Positions 44,775 through 52,961 of a stretch of 64,000 nucleotides of DNA are shown here, piece by piece (position 1 is the first letter of the stretch; each line of letters opens with the position of its first letter). The DNA comes from Spirosoma sp. GTDB taxonomy: Bacteria > Bacteroidota > Bacteroidia > Cytophagales > Spirosomataceae. Under the pieces are notes generated by a model. It had not been told where the DNA came from and did no database searches. It saw only the letters and a program-made list of their open reading frames with translations. Position numbers and translations under genes: made by a program. The DNA lies in assembly GCF_026391055.1 (NCBI RefSeq), contig NZ_JAPLET010000019.1:248001-312000 (forward strand). The letters run 5' to 3'.

Positions 44775-45599
44775 ATGAAAACGTTGATCGTCATGAAGGT
44801 GGTTGCAGTGGTTGTGCTGCTTGCCTGTAAAAGTCCCGATGTTCTCTTCCTGAAGGGTGCGCCACCTGTTGCTGGTGTACGGAAACTGGTCTGGTCCGAT
44901 GAGTTTGATAAATCAGGGTTACCCGACTCAACCAAATGGGGATATGAGGTGGGTGGAAACGGCTGGGGTAATAACGAACTTCAGTTTTACACAGCCCGGC
45001 GTTCAGAAAATACCCGGGTCGAAAACGGGAGGCTAATCATTGAGGCCCGTAAGGAAGCCTACCAGGGCAGAAACTATACCTCTGCCCGCTTACTCACGCA
45101 GCCTAAATCGACCTGGACCTATGGCCGGATTGAAGCCATGGCCAAACTGCCAAAGGGCGTAGGTACGTGGCCGGCCGTTTGGATGCTCGGTAAAAACATA
45201 TCAACTGCAGGCTGGCCAAAAAGTGGCGAAATTGACATAATGGAACACGTTGGATTCGATGAGGGTGTTATCCATGGAACAGTTCATACCGAAGCGTACA
45301 ACCACGGCAAAAAGACGGAGAAAGGAGCGGCTATTACTTTACAGGATGTAACAACCTCTTTTCATTTATACGCCATTGAATGGACGGCCGACAAAATTGA
45401 TTTTTTCGTCGATGATCGGAAGTATTATACCGTTGAAAAATCTGTTTTAGGAAACAGTGAAGCGCAGTGGCCGTTTGAACAACCGTTTTTCCTGATCATG
45501 AACGTAGCCGTTGGCGGTAACTGGGGCGGGCAGAAGGGTGTCGATGAAACGATATGGCCACAGCGTATGGAAGTCGACTATGTAAGGGTGTATCAATAG
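44775..45599 (+). CDS. Glycoside hydrolase family 16 beta-glucanase, lipoprotein
   Basis: 274 aa. Lipobox VVLLAC near residue 14-16, then a GH16 jelly-roll: LVWSDEFDKSGLPDSTKWGY, NNELQFYTARRSENTRVENG, YGRIEAMAKLPKGVGTWPAV, catalytic GEIDIMEHVG (ExDxxE, nucleophile and acid/base Glu), HLYAIEWTADKIDFFVDDR, FLIMNVAVGGNWGG. Typical of laminarinase/endo-beta-1,3(4)-glucanases. Surface- or periplasm-anchored glycan degradation together with the flanking esterases is likely. Confidence 0.93.
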   Translation: MKTLIVMKVVAVVVLLACKSPDVLFLKGAPPVAGVRKLVWSDEFDKSGLPDSTKWGYEVGGNGWGNNELQFYTARRSENTRVENGRLIIEARKEAYQGRNYTSARLLTQPKSTWTYGRIEAMAKLPKGVGTWPAVWMLGKNISTAGWPKSGEIDIMEHVGFDEGVIHGTVHTEAYNHGKKTEKGAAITLQDVTTSFHLYAIEWTADKIDFFVDDRKYYTVEKSVLGNSEAQWPFEQPFFLIMNVAVGGNWGGQKGVDETIWPQRMEVDYVRVYQ

Positions 45600-45681
45600 A
45601 AACGGATAGGCGCCTGGTTGACAGTACAACTCGATTGCTTTTTTGTGTAGTTTGAGAGTCCATATAACTCCCTCACACACG

Positions 45682-47397
45682 ATGCATCGACTGTTATTTA
45701 CTCTTATTTGCTATGCGTCTTTAGCAAATGTACATGCACAAACAACGTTTTCAGTCTCATTTCCGAGCACGCAGAGCAAAACGGCTCTCGACGGCCGAGT
45801 GTTACTTATTCTGGCTAAAACCAATAAGCTGGAACCCCGTGAACAAGTAAGCGACGCCGTCGAAACAGCCCAGCTTTTCGGGGTAGACGTAAATGACCTT
45901 AAGCCCGGCCAGATGGCGGTTGTTAATGCCAGCGTTTTTGGTTACCCCAGGCGTAGTCTTAAAGACCTACCATCCGGCGACTATTACGTACAGGCAGTCC
46001 TGCATAAATACGAGACCTTTATACGTAAAGATGGACATACAGTAAAGCTGCCGATGGACAGGGGAGAGGGCCAAAACTGGCGAACAGCGCCGGGCAATCT
46101 ATTTAGCAAGCCGCAGCGAATCAGTATAAAGGCTGGTACGAAACAATCATTTGCAGTAGTGATGAATCAGGTAAACCCACCTCTGGAAGAGCCCAAAGAC
46201 ACTAGGTTTATCAAACACATTAAAATACAGAGCAAACGCCTGACCGAGTTTTGGGGGCGTCCTATGTATCTTGGCGCCCACGTGTTGCTTCCCGCTGGTT
46301 TTAACGAACACCCCGAGGCTCGCTACCCGATCTGCATCAATCATGGCCATTTTCCCGCCAATTTCGACGGGTTCAGCGAAACACCGCCCCCAGCCAACAT
46401 GGACACGACGGACTACATTGAACGGTTCAAGATACACGGCTATAAGAGAATCGTAGCTCAGGAAGCGTACGATTTCTATCGCAAATGGACGAGCAAGGAT
46501 TTCCCTCGGATGCTGATTGTCGAAATCCAGCACGCTAATCCGTATTACGATGACTCGTACGCTGTAAACTCCGAAAATCTTGGTCCTTATGGCGATGCGA
46601 TCATGTATGAGTTACTGCCCGAAATAGAAAAACGCTTTCGGGGAATCGGGCAGGGTTGGGCCCGGTTTACCTATGGTGGGTCAACGGGTGGCTGGGAGGC
46701 TCTGGCAGCACAGGTGTTTTACCCGGATGAGTTTAATGGTTGTTTTGCTGCCTGTCCGGACCCCATTGCGTTCGATGCGTACACTGTTTTTAATCTATAT
46801 AAAGATAAAAACGCCTACTACGCTGAAGGCCCGTTTCGGCGGACGCCCCGCCCCGGTCAGCGAAACTACCTTGGGCAAGTGAAAGTAACCCTCGAAGAAA
46901 CTAACCACCGCGAACTTGCCCTGGGTACGCATTCCCGTTCGGGGGATCAGTTCGATATCTGGGAGGCCGTTTATTCGCCGGTTGGTCAGGATGGCTATCC
47001 GAAGCGAATCTGGGACAAGCTGACTGGCGAAATAGACCCCAAAGTAGCTGCGTACTGGCGTGAGCATTACGATTTGCTCCACATACTCCGTCGCGACTGG
47101 AAAACTCTCGGCCCCAAAGTAGCGGGCAAGATTCACATCTACTGTGGCGACATGGACAATTATTACCTTAACAATGCTGTCTACTTAATGGAAGACTTTC
47201 TGAAAAGCGTACAGAACCCATCTGCCAGCAGCGAAGTCGCCTACGGAGATCGGGCCGAACACTGCTGGAATGGCGACCCCACACAGCCGAACTACATTAG
47301 CCGACTACGCTACAACACCCTATACATCGACAAAATCATGAAGCGAATTGAAACATCAGCCCCCAAAGGGGCCGATTTGAAAAGCTGGCGATACTAA
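45682..47397 (+). CDS. Large secreted alpha/beta-hydrolase (esterase-like)
   Basis: 571 aa from ATG 45682 (MHRLLFTLICYASLANVHAQ, signal peptide). The N-terminal 170 residues form a beta-domain (SVSFPSTQSKTALDGRVLLI; LKDLPSGDYYVQAVLHKYE). The catalytic domain has the nucleophile elbow FTYGGSTGGWEALAAQVFYP (GGSTG) and a catalytic His probably in YGDRAEHCWNG; HVLLPAGFNEHPEARYPICI and GPYGDAIMYELLPEIEKRF match esterase-like families. Substrate unknown. It closes the hydrolase group and is followed by the long palindrome. Confidence 0.82.
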   Translation: MHRLLFTLICYASLANVHAQTTFSVSFPSTQSKTALDGRVLLILAKTNKLEPREQVSDAVETAQLFGVDVNDLKPGQMAVVNASVFGYPRRSLKDLPSGDYYVQAVLHKYETFIRKDGHTVKLPMDRGEGQNWRTAPGNLFSKPQRISIKAGTKQSFAVVMNQVNPPLEEPKDTRFIKHIKIQSKRLTEFWGRPMYLGAHVLLPAGFNEHPEARYPICINHGHFPANFDGFSETPPPANMDTTDYIERFKIHGYKRIVAQEAYDFYRKWTSKDFPRMLIVEIQHANPYYDDSYAVNSENLGPYGDAIMYELLPEIEKRFRGIGQGWARFTYGGSTGGWEALAAQVFYPDEFNGCFAACPDPIAFDAYTVFNLYKDKNAYYAEGPFRRTPRPGQRNYLGQVKVTLEETNHRELALGTHSRSGDQFDIWEAVYSPVGQDGYPKRIWDKLTGEIDPKVAAYWREHYDLLHILRRDWKTLGPKVAGKIHIYCGDMDNYYLNNAVYLMEDFLKSVQNPSASSEVAYGDRAEHCWNGDPTQPNYISRLRYNTLYIDKIMKRIETSAPKGADLKSWRY

Positions 47398-47408
47398 TTT
47401 TGGAGGAG

Positions 47409-47497
47409 TTAGGAGCGAGGAGTTAGAAGTAAGGAGTTGCTGACGCGAAAATACTACTGGCATCAGCGACTCCTTACTTCTAACTCCTCGCTCCTAA
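47409..47497. repeat. Heptamer-built palindrome, copy A
   Basis: Arms of 35 bp (47409-47443 and 47463-47497) are complementary with one mismatch. The arm is a run of 7-bp units (GGAGTTA GGAGCGA, then GGAGTTA GAAGTAA). The core reads CTGACGCG, a variable stretch, then CTGGCATCAG; copy B at 59964 has the same core. It lies between two convergent genes and could act as their terminator. Confidence 0.85.
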
Positions 47498-47499
47498 TA

Positions 47500-48558
47500 C
47501 TACCTTACACCTAACTCCTTCAAGAATGCCATTGTATCGACACCATCAGCATAGTCGTTTAAGCCCGGACGCTGGGTTTGTCCGAAGGCTACACTACGGG
47601 GATACCAACTCTGAGCTGACGCAACAACCTGAATTTGTTCAGCATGAGTGTCCAGCCAGGCCGTAGCATCCGCCTGTGTTTTGTATGTCTGGAAATAAAC
47701 GACTGAAATAGGGGAGACCAGGGCGTCATTTTCGGTCAGCAATAAATAGCCATTATCCAGATGCGGTACCGCGTTTATAAGATAAATCGACTTGTTGTAG
47801 TCATAATTATTCTGGTACTTATGGTTATTGAGGTAGATAGAGACCTGTGGCTCCAGCGTACGGAGCATAGGCGTGAAATCGTAGGGTTCGCCATTCGGGC
47901 CTTCCGGCACCAGAATCGTTGATACATTCCGACATCCCAGACCATAATAGTCGGAAATATCATGACCGAGCTTTAAAAACTCGTCTTCATTTTCTTCGCC
48001 CATCAGCAAACCAACCGATGTCCGATTCTTACGAATGATGTTCGGCTTTTTGGCAAAGTAATACTCGAAATAGCGAGCGGTGTTGTTACTCCCCGTTGCG
48101 ATGTAGGCTTCAGCTGCATTCAGCCGGTCAGCTTCTTCGATAAGGTCGCTAAATCGGGGGTCAATCTCCTTTAATTTTTGTATTAAATAATGGATAAGTA
48201 CAAAATCTTGGCTGCTCAGCTTGGCCAATAGTTTATGGCCACTCATCAGAACGCAGAGCATATCGTGGAAGCCAACCGCCGGAATATTTCCAGCCATGAC
48301 AACACCTACTATGCGTGCTTGTTGGGTAGGATCTTCATCCAATTTAATGTCGTATTGGTTTATCCAGGCCGAAAGTTTATCGGCCGTTAAAAACTCATTG
48401 GCAATTGCACTAAGGGCATTTTGGGAGTTTTCGGGGGTAAACCAGTTATTTTTGTAATAGGCTTGCTGGACAATTTCAGTAAGTTCGGGTTGTGCATTGG
48501 CCGAGCGCAGAAAATCGCCCAGGGCAACGAACGTATGCAGTCGTTCTGATAAAAGCAT
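47500..48558 (-). CDS. Acyl-CoA reductase (LuxC-like family)
   Basis: 352 aa from ATG 48558 (MLLSERLHTFVALGDFLRSA); the frame continues to 48573 only with TTG. Aldehyde-dehydrogenase-like fold: RIVGVVMAGNIPAVGFHDML, LMSGHKLLAKLSSQDFVLIH, AYIATGSNNTARYFEYYFAK, KNRTSVGLLMGEENEDEFLK, and catalytic Cys in YYGLGCRNVSTILVPEG. It would reduce an acyl-CoA to an aldehyde with NADPH; the acyl chain is unknown. The ferredoxin gene is divergent from it, an arrangement I recall from many Bacteroidota. Confidence 0.9.
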   Translation of the reverse strand: MLLSERLHTFVALGDFLRSANAQPELTEIVQQAYYKNNWFTPENSQNALSAIANEFLTADKLSAWINQYDIKLDEDPTQQARIVGVVMAGNIPAVGFHDMLCVLMSGHKLLAKLSSQDFVLIHYLIQKLKEIDPRFSDLIEEADRLNAAEAYIATGSNNTARYFEYYFAKKPNIIRKNRTSVGLLMGEENEDEFLKLGHDISDYYGLGCRNVSTILVPEGPNGEPYDFTPMLRTLEPQVSIYLNNHKYQNNYDYNKSIYLINAVPHLDNGYLLLTENDALVSPISVVYFQTYKTQADATAWLDTHAEQIQVVASAQSWYPRSVAFGQTQRPGLNDYADGVDTMAFLKELGVR

Positions 48559-48610
48559 GAATAGGATAAACAAATGGAATACCCCATCAACTAATGTAAT
48601 TAAATATTAG

Positions 48611-48641
48611 TTTGGCGACAACCTTTAAATAGTTATATTTG
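48611..48641 (+). promoter_or_regulatory. Full Bacteroidota-type promoter of the ferredoxin gene
   Basis: TTTG (48611-48614), exactly 19 nt, then TATATTTG (48634-48641): a perfect match to the -33/-7 consensus. The start point would be near 48648, giving a leader of about 45 nt. Confidence 0.75.
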
Positions 48642-48691
48642 TTGTTCAATTTACAAGGCTATCATTTTACGTTTATAAATAAATACTGCTC

Positions 48692-49042
48692 ATGGCAATC
48701 ATGATCACCGATGAGTGCATCAACTGTGGTGCCTGCGAACCCGAATGCCCCAACACAGCTATCTATGAAGGTGGCGTTGAATGGACCTGGGGTGGGGGAA
48801 CCGAACTGACCGAAGTTGATTTTGGCGATGGCACGGTTGTGAGTGGTAAGGCACCACAAGCTCCCGTCTCCAACGAATTCTATTATATAGTATCTGACAA
48901 GTGCACGGAGTGCATGGGTTTCCATGAGGAGCCCCAGTGTGCTGCGGTTTGTCCGGTGGACTGCTGCGTGCCTGATCCGGAACATGTAGAAGATGAAGAA
49001 ATTCTGTTAGCCAAGAAAGCTTGGCTGCATGCCGAGGCCTAA
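48692..49042 (+). CDS. 4Fe-4S dicluster ferredoxin
   Basis: 116 aa, cytoplasmic electron carrier. Two 4Fe-4S sites: [20 protein letters not shown], and [20 protein letters not shown] with an extended spacing in the second motif, as in Azotobacter FdIII-type and Bacteroidota ferredoxins. Acidic overall. It has its own consensus promoter and its own terminator, so it is a single-gene unit. Confidence 0.94.
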   Translation: MAIMITDECINCGACEPECPNTAIYEGGVEWTWGGGTELTEVDFGDGTVVSGKAPQAPVSNEFYYIVSDKCTECMGFHEEPQCAAVCPVDCCVPDPEHVEDEEILLAKKAWLHAEA

Positions 49043-49062
49043 ATAAGCCAGTATATCGTTTT

Positions 49063-49096
49063 AAAAGCCCAATCAGTTCGCTGATTGGGCTTTTTT
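49063..49096 (+). terminator. Intrinsic terminator of the ferredoxin gene
   Basis: AAAAGCCCAATCAG (49063-49076), UUCG tetraloop, complement (49081-49094) and a T run: a textbook rho-independent terminator. Confidence 0.93.
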
Positions 49097-49299
49097 GCAT
49101 TTTAATCATATTAGTCTAATGTATCCGTTATTTAGTGGACAAAAAATACATTCTTCAGGACGAATAATATTTGGCTTATAAGTAGTTATACAAAATATGT
49201 TAAAAAGATGTATTTTCTTCTAATTAGAGTATTTTAAATTTAAAATTTGGGATATTTTCAATATAATTGACCAAATTCTGAAAATAATCATAATTATTT

Positions 49300-49315
49300 T
49301 AGCCTTACTATTGCA
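49300..49315 (+). promoter_or_regulatory. Possible sigma-54 promoter for porin-amtB
   Basis: TAGCCTTACTATTGCA keeps the TTGCA -12 half and exact spacing of the TGGCAC-N5-TTGCA consensus, but the -24 half has TAGC instead of TGGC and further mismatches. About 75 bp before the porin ATG. Confidence 0.25.
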
Positions 49316-49389
49316 TAGGATAATTTATTGAACAAAATTTGCTTCGAAATAAGACCACAGTAAAGATTATCTACAACCGAATAAACAGT

Positions 49390-50544
49390 ATGAAAAAAGT
49401 AATTTTACTTATTAGTTCTTTGCTTTTGGCTTTTACCGCTAACGCACAGGATTCCACCACCGCAACTCCAGGAAAATTCACCTTCTCGGGGTACATGGAT
49501 ACGTACTACTTTGGTAACTTCAACAACCCTAAAAGCCAGTCTAACCTGGGCTTGAACGGTACAGGGGTTGGCAACGCACGGGCGTTTGATCAACGGGCGG
49601 GTCAGTTTGGTATCGGTTTAGTACAGGCGAAGGCAGTATACTCAGCCAGTAAGGTCGATGCTGTCATGGATTTGACGTTTGGGCCGTTTTCTGATCTGGG
49701 AAACTATGGTAACTATATTGGTCCCCTGGGGCCGGGCTCTACTTCCCTAGCAATCAAGCAGGCTTACATTACCTACAAGGCAACGGACAAACTGTCGTTT
49801 ACGGCGGGCCAGTTTGGTACTCACATTGGCTACGAAGTAATTGATGCTCCGGTTAACTACAACTACTCGCTGTCTAACCTGTTCAACAACGGTCCTTTCT
49901 ATCACATTGGTCTCAAAGCGCAGTATGCTTTCAGCGACCGGGCTTCGTTGATGGTAGGTTTAGTAAACAACGTTGATAATCTATACGATAACAACAAGAA
50001 GAAGGGCTTTATCAGCCAGTTGTTCTTCTCGCCGGTTTCTGGCTGGAATGTGTATTTAAACGCTATCGTGTCGAACGAAGCATCGAAAGAAGTTGGAAAT
50101 GTGTCGGCCGATAATGCTAATTATCAACTGTTCGATCTGACCACTACGTACCAGGTTACATCGAAGTTTTTCTTAGGTCTTAATGCCGCAACAGGCTCAC
50201 AAAAAGGAGATTATCAGGGATATGGCGGGCCAACCACGTCTAAAAGCTGGGGCGGTGTAGCTGTATATTCTAATTATGCTTTCACCGACAAATTTGGCCT
50301 GGGCGTACGTTACGAGACGTTTGACAACAAGAATGGTGCTCGTGCCCTGACCGATGCTGCCGGAAATGGTGCCAGTGTAAACTCGATCACTGTAACGGGA
50401 AACATCACCGCTGCTGATGGACACCTTCTCCTCAAACCTGAACTGCGAATTGATAGCTACTCGGCTAATAAGTTTGAGAAGAACGATGGTTCGCTGACAA
50501 CCTCACAGGCGACGCTAGGCATGGCCGCCATCTTTAAGTTCTAG
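49390..50544 (+). CDS. Porin / outer-membrane beta-barrel protein
   Basis: 384 aa from ATG 49390 (MKKVILLISSLLLAFTANAQ signal). Mature part FSGYMDTYYFGNFNNPKSQS, GQFGIGLVQAKAVYSASKVD, AYITYKATDKLSFTAGQFGT, with repeated amphipathic strands ending in LGMAAIFKF (C-terminal Phe), typical of a barrel. The shape FSGYxDxYY...GQFGT is that of the Bacteroidota porins often encoded before ammonium transporters. Probably passes ammonium or small solutes to AmtB (context). The amtB gene follows after 60 bp. Confidence 0.85.
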   Translation: MKKVILLISSLLLAFTANAQDSTTATPGKFTFSGYMDTYYFGNFNNPKSQSNLGLNGTGVGNARAFDQRAGQFGIGLVQAKAVYSASKVDAVMDLTFGPFSDLGNYGNYIGPLGPGSTSLAIKQAYITYKATDKLSFTAGQFGTHIGYEVIDAPVNYNYSLSNLFNNGPFYHIGLKAQYAFSDRASLMVGLVNNVDNLYDNNKKKGFISQLFFSPVSGWNVYLNAIVSNEASKEVGNVSADNANYQLFDLTTTYQVTSKFFLGLNAATGSQKGDYQGYGGPTTSKSWGGVAVYSNYAFTDKFGLGVRYETFDNKNGARALTDAAGNGASVNSITVTGNITAADGHLLLKPELRIDSYSANKFEKNDGSLTTSQATLGMAAIFKF

Positions 50545-50604
50545 TATCCGTCGCTAACGTTCTTAACCCAACTTTTTTCAGTACAACAAAAAACCTCAAT
50601 TACT

Positions 50605-51933
50605 ATGCAAAAGCCCAATTACATTCCTCTCGCCATATTGCTGGTTATCAGCTTAGTGGCTGTCTTTGTGCCCGCTGTTCCGACCCAAATTGTTACGGAA
50701 GGGATAAATTCCGGTGATACCGCCTGGATGCTTGTTGCCACTGCGCTGGTTCTATTAATGACACCTGGTCTGGCGTATTTCTACGGCGGCATGGTAAACA
50801 ACAAGAACGTTATTTCGACCATGCTGCAAAGCTTTGTAGCTATGGGTGTTATCAGCATTTTGTGGGTTGTAGTTGGTTTTAGTCTTGCATTTGGTACCTC
50901 AATTGGTGGCTTTGTGGGTAACCCAATGGACCACTTCATGTTCAAAGGTGTGTTGGATGGCAAACCTTGGTCGCTGGCGGCTTCTATCCCCTTAGTCGTC
51001 TTTGCTTTCTTTCAGCTTAAGTTCGCCGTTATTACTCCCGCTCTTGTTACGGGTTCCATGGCCGAGCGTATCAATTTCCGTTCGTACGTTCTGTTCATGA
51101 TCCTGTTCAGCCTGCTCGTCTATGCCCCACTGGCCCACATGACTTGGCATCCAGATGGTATTCTGTTTAAGATGGGTGTTCTTGATTTCGCCGGCGGTAC
51201 GGTTGTACACATGTCGGCCGGTTGGGCTGCGCTAGCTGGTGCCTTGTATCTGAAGCGTCGGAAGTCGCATCTCGAAGCCAGCTATTTCCCACCAGCTAAC
51301 ATCCCATTCGTACTATTAGGTACAGGTTTACTGTGGTTTGGCTGGTTTGGTTTCAACGCGGGTTCGGCAGTTGCTGCTTCGCCATTGGCTGCTTCGGCTT
51401 TTGCTACCACAAACACGGCAGCTGCGTCTGCTGGCCTGGCTTGGGTTCTGTTCGATGCGGCTAAAGGAAAGAAAGTATCAGCTCTTGGCTTCTGTATCGG
51501 TGCTGTAGTTGGTCTGGTTGCCATCACACCAGCCGCTGGTTTTGTAACTATCCCAACCGCTATTTTCATTGGTACGATTGCCTCCATAATTTCGAACTAC
51601 GTGGCTCACCTGCGGTCAAAATCAACGCTTGACGATACGCTTGATGTATTCCCCTGCCATGGTGTTGGTGGTATGGTCGGTATGGTCATGACGGGCATCT
51701 TCGCGAGCAAAGGTATCAACTCAGCGGTTGTTGATGAAGGGCTGGCGTTTGGTCAAACCAAACTGTTCATCACGCACATGATCGCTCTGGTTGGTGTATC
51801 GGTCTTTGCCTTCGTAATGTCGTACGCACTATTGAAAGTAACTGATCTGATTCTGCCCCTGCGTGTAACCGAAGAAGATGAGAAACTAGGTCTGGACGTA
51901 AGCCAGCACGACGAGTTCCTCATTGAAGCGTAA
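50605..51933 (+). CDS. amtB: Ammonium transporter
   Basis: 442 aa with 11 predicted TM helices. Family sites: SGDTAWMLVATALVLLMTPG, LAYFYGGMVNNKNVISTMLQ, twin-His first residue in FAGGTVVHMSAGWAALAGAL, second in DVFPCHGVGGMVGMVMTGIF. GSMAERINFRSYVLF is the cytoplasmic-loop signature. No glnK/glnB regulator gene is adjacent, unlike the usual glnK-amtB order. A terminator follows at 52074-52098. Confidence 0.96.
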   Translation: MQKPNYIPLAILLVISLVAVFVPAVPTQIVTEGINSGDTAWMLVATALVLLMTPGLAYFYGGMVNNKNVISTMLQSFVAMGVISILWVVVGFSLAFGTSIGGFVGNPMDHFMFKGVLDGKPWSLAASIPLVVFAFFQLKFAVITPALVTGSMAERINFRSYVLFMILFSLLVYAPLAHMTWHPDGILFKMGVLDFAGGTVVHMSAGWAALAGALYLKRRKSHLEASYFPPANIPFVLLGTGLLWFGWFGFNAGSAVAASPLAASAFATTNTAAASAGLAWVLFDAAKGKKVSALGFCIGAVVGLVAITPAAGFVTIPTAIFIGTIASIISNYVAHLRSKSTLDDTLDVFPCHGVGGMVGMVMTGIFASKGINSAVVDEGLAFGQTKLFITHMIALVGVSVFAFVMSYALLKVTDLILPLRVTEEDEKLGLDVSQHDEFLIEA

Positions 51934-52392
51934 ATCAATGTATGATTGACGCCGACGAATTAGCTAACATACATCGTACATAAAACATAATATACCTATC
52001 AACTGAGCCACAGGCACCCTGTCTGGCCTACATGTCTGACAGCTTTATCTGTGGTTTTGTTGTACTCATGGAGCCGTTCCCGCTTGGGAGCGGTTTCCTA
52101 TTTAAAGGGCTTGGTAGTTCGCTAATCAATCCGTTTGTTAGGCAATAGGGTAGTGATTAAACCGCTCTCAAGCGGTTGTTTTTGGGGTTATGATCCACTT
52201 TAGCCAAAACTTCCAATAATAGAGGAATATACATACTGAAACGGCCCCGAAATCCTTTCTTCAGGCCGTACAAACCTTCAACTGGGTCCCCCTCCGAACA
52301 CCCGCCATGGAAAGGGCCCTTTATTAGCTGGTTCTTGTTCCTATTGTCTGTTCCATTGTTATGGTAGTTTTGGGTTGCACTGGTTGTTGTTT
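51934..52392. other. Intergenic region between amtB and the DUF1304 gene
   Basis: Contains the amtB terminator and, further on, a small AACCGCT/AGCGGTT hairpin (about 52160-52177). A minus-strand frame across about 52160-52330 reads protein-like (GDPVEGLYGLKKGFRGRFSM) but has no start of its own or family I know; possibly a remnant. Confidence 0.35.
52074..52098 (+). terminator. Terminator of amtB
   Basis: CCGTTCCC (52074-52081), loop GCTT, GGGAGCGG (52086-52093) with one G-U pair, then a T-rich stretch. Confidence 0.7.
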
Positions 52393-52755
52393 TTAAGCAA
52401 ACACTAGCGCGAGCAGGGCTAGTATAGCTGGAAGTGCTTGTACAAAAAATATAGAACGTTGGGCCGTGAGCGCACCAAATACGCCGGCAACAATAACACA
52501 TCCCAGAAAAAAATAAGCGACGTTCATACGCCAGGCGGCATCTTCTATAAGTAGGGACCAGACTAAACCAGCGGCCAGAAAGCCGTTATAAAGCCCTTGA
52601 TTAGCCGCCATCGACTTTGTTTTTTCGAACAGATCAGGTGGGAATGATTTAAACGTTTTTTTTCCCTGCGTTGTCCAGGCAAACATTTCCAGCCACAGTA
52701 TATACAGGTGTTCAAGAGCTACAAAGCCAATGAGTAGTTCAGAAATTAGTTTCAT
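52393..52755 (-). CDS. DUF1304 family membrane protein
   Basis: 120 aa from ATG 52755 (MKLISELLIGFVALEHLYIL). Four TM segments; the family signature is visible in ALEHLYILWLEMFAWTTQGK and NQGLYNGFLAAGLVWSLL, with a late GCVIVAGVFGALTAQRSIFF. Small inner-membrane family of unknown function. The frame is open to 52818, but the ATG at 52755 fits the family. Confidence 0.88.
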   Translation of the reverse strand: MKLISELLIGFVALEHLYILWLEMFAWTTQGKKTFKSFPPDLFEKTKSMAANQGLYNGFLAAGLVWSLLIEDAAWRMNVAYFFLGCVIVAGVFGALTAQRSIFFVQALPAILALLALVFA

Positions 52756-52910
52756 AAAGAAAGGATATAGGGTAAATGTATTATAAGAAAGGTTAAAGCT
52801 ACCATAAATACGCAACATATGGTATTAGCTTGTACTGGTAACTAGATGATTAACAATAATTTATGGTCTCGCTCTTTAAGTAGGAGTAGTCATTTATAAA
52901 GGTATGTAAT

Positions 52911-52936
52911 AAAAAAGCCGGTAATAATACCGGCTT
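52911..52936 (-). terminator. Terminator of mtaB
   Basis: 9-bp stem AAGCCGGTA (52915-52923) and complement (52928-52936), loop ATAA, followed on the minus strand by a run of T. It lies 25 bp after the mtaB stop codon. Confidence 0.85.
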
Positions 52937-52961
52937 AGTTTACAACTAAAATCTAACTGGT

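Larger units (their letters stand above)
49043..49389. other. AT-rich region upstream of porin-amtB
   Basis: After the ferredoxin terminator there is about 290 bp of very AT-rich DNA with no gene. It contains a perfect 16-bp palindrome ATTTTAAATTTAAAAT (49232-49247) and a sigma-54-like sequence (49300-49315). It probably controls the porin-amtB operon. Confidence 0.5.

Noticed and set aside
52157-52501. 114-codon minus-strand ORF after amtB as a full gene
   Set aside because: Its N-terminal half overlaps the DUF1304 gene in another frame and is Cys/Ser-rich nonsense; only the C-terminal part looks protein-like, reported as a finding.
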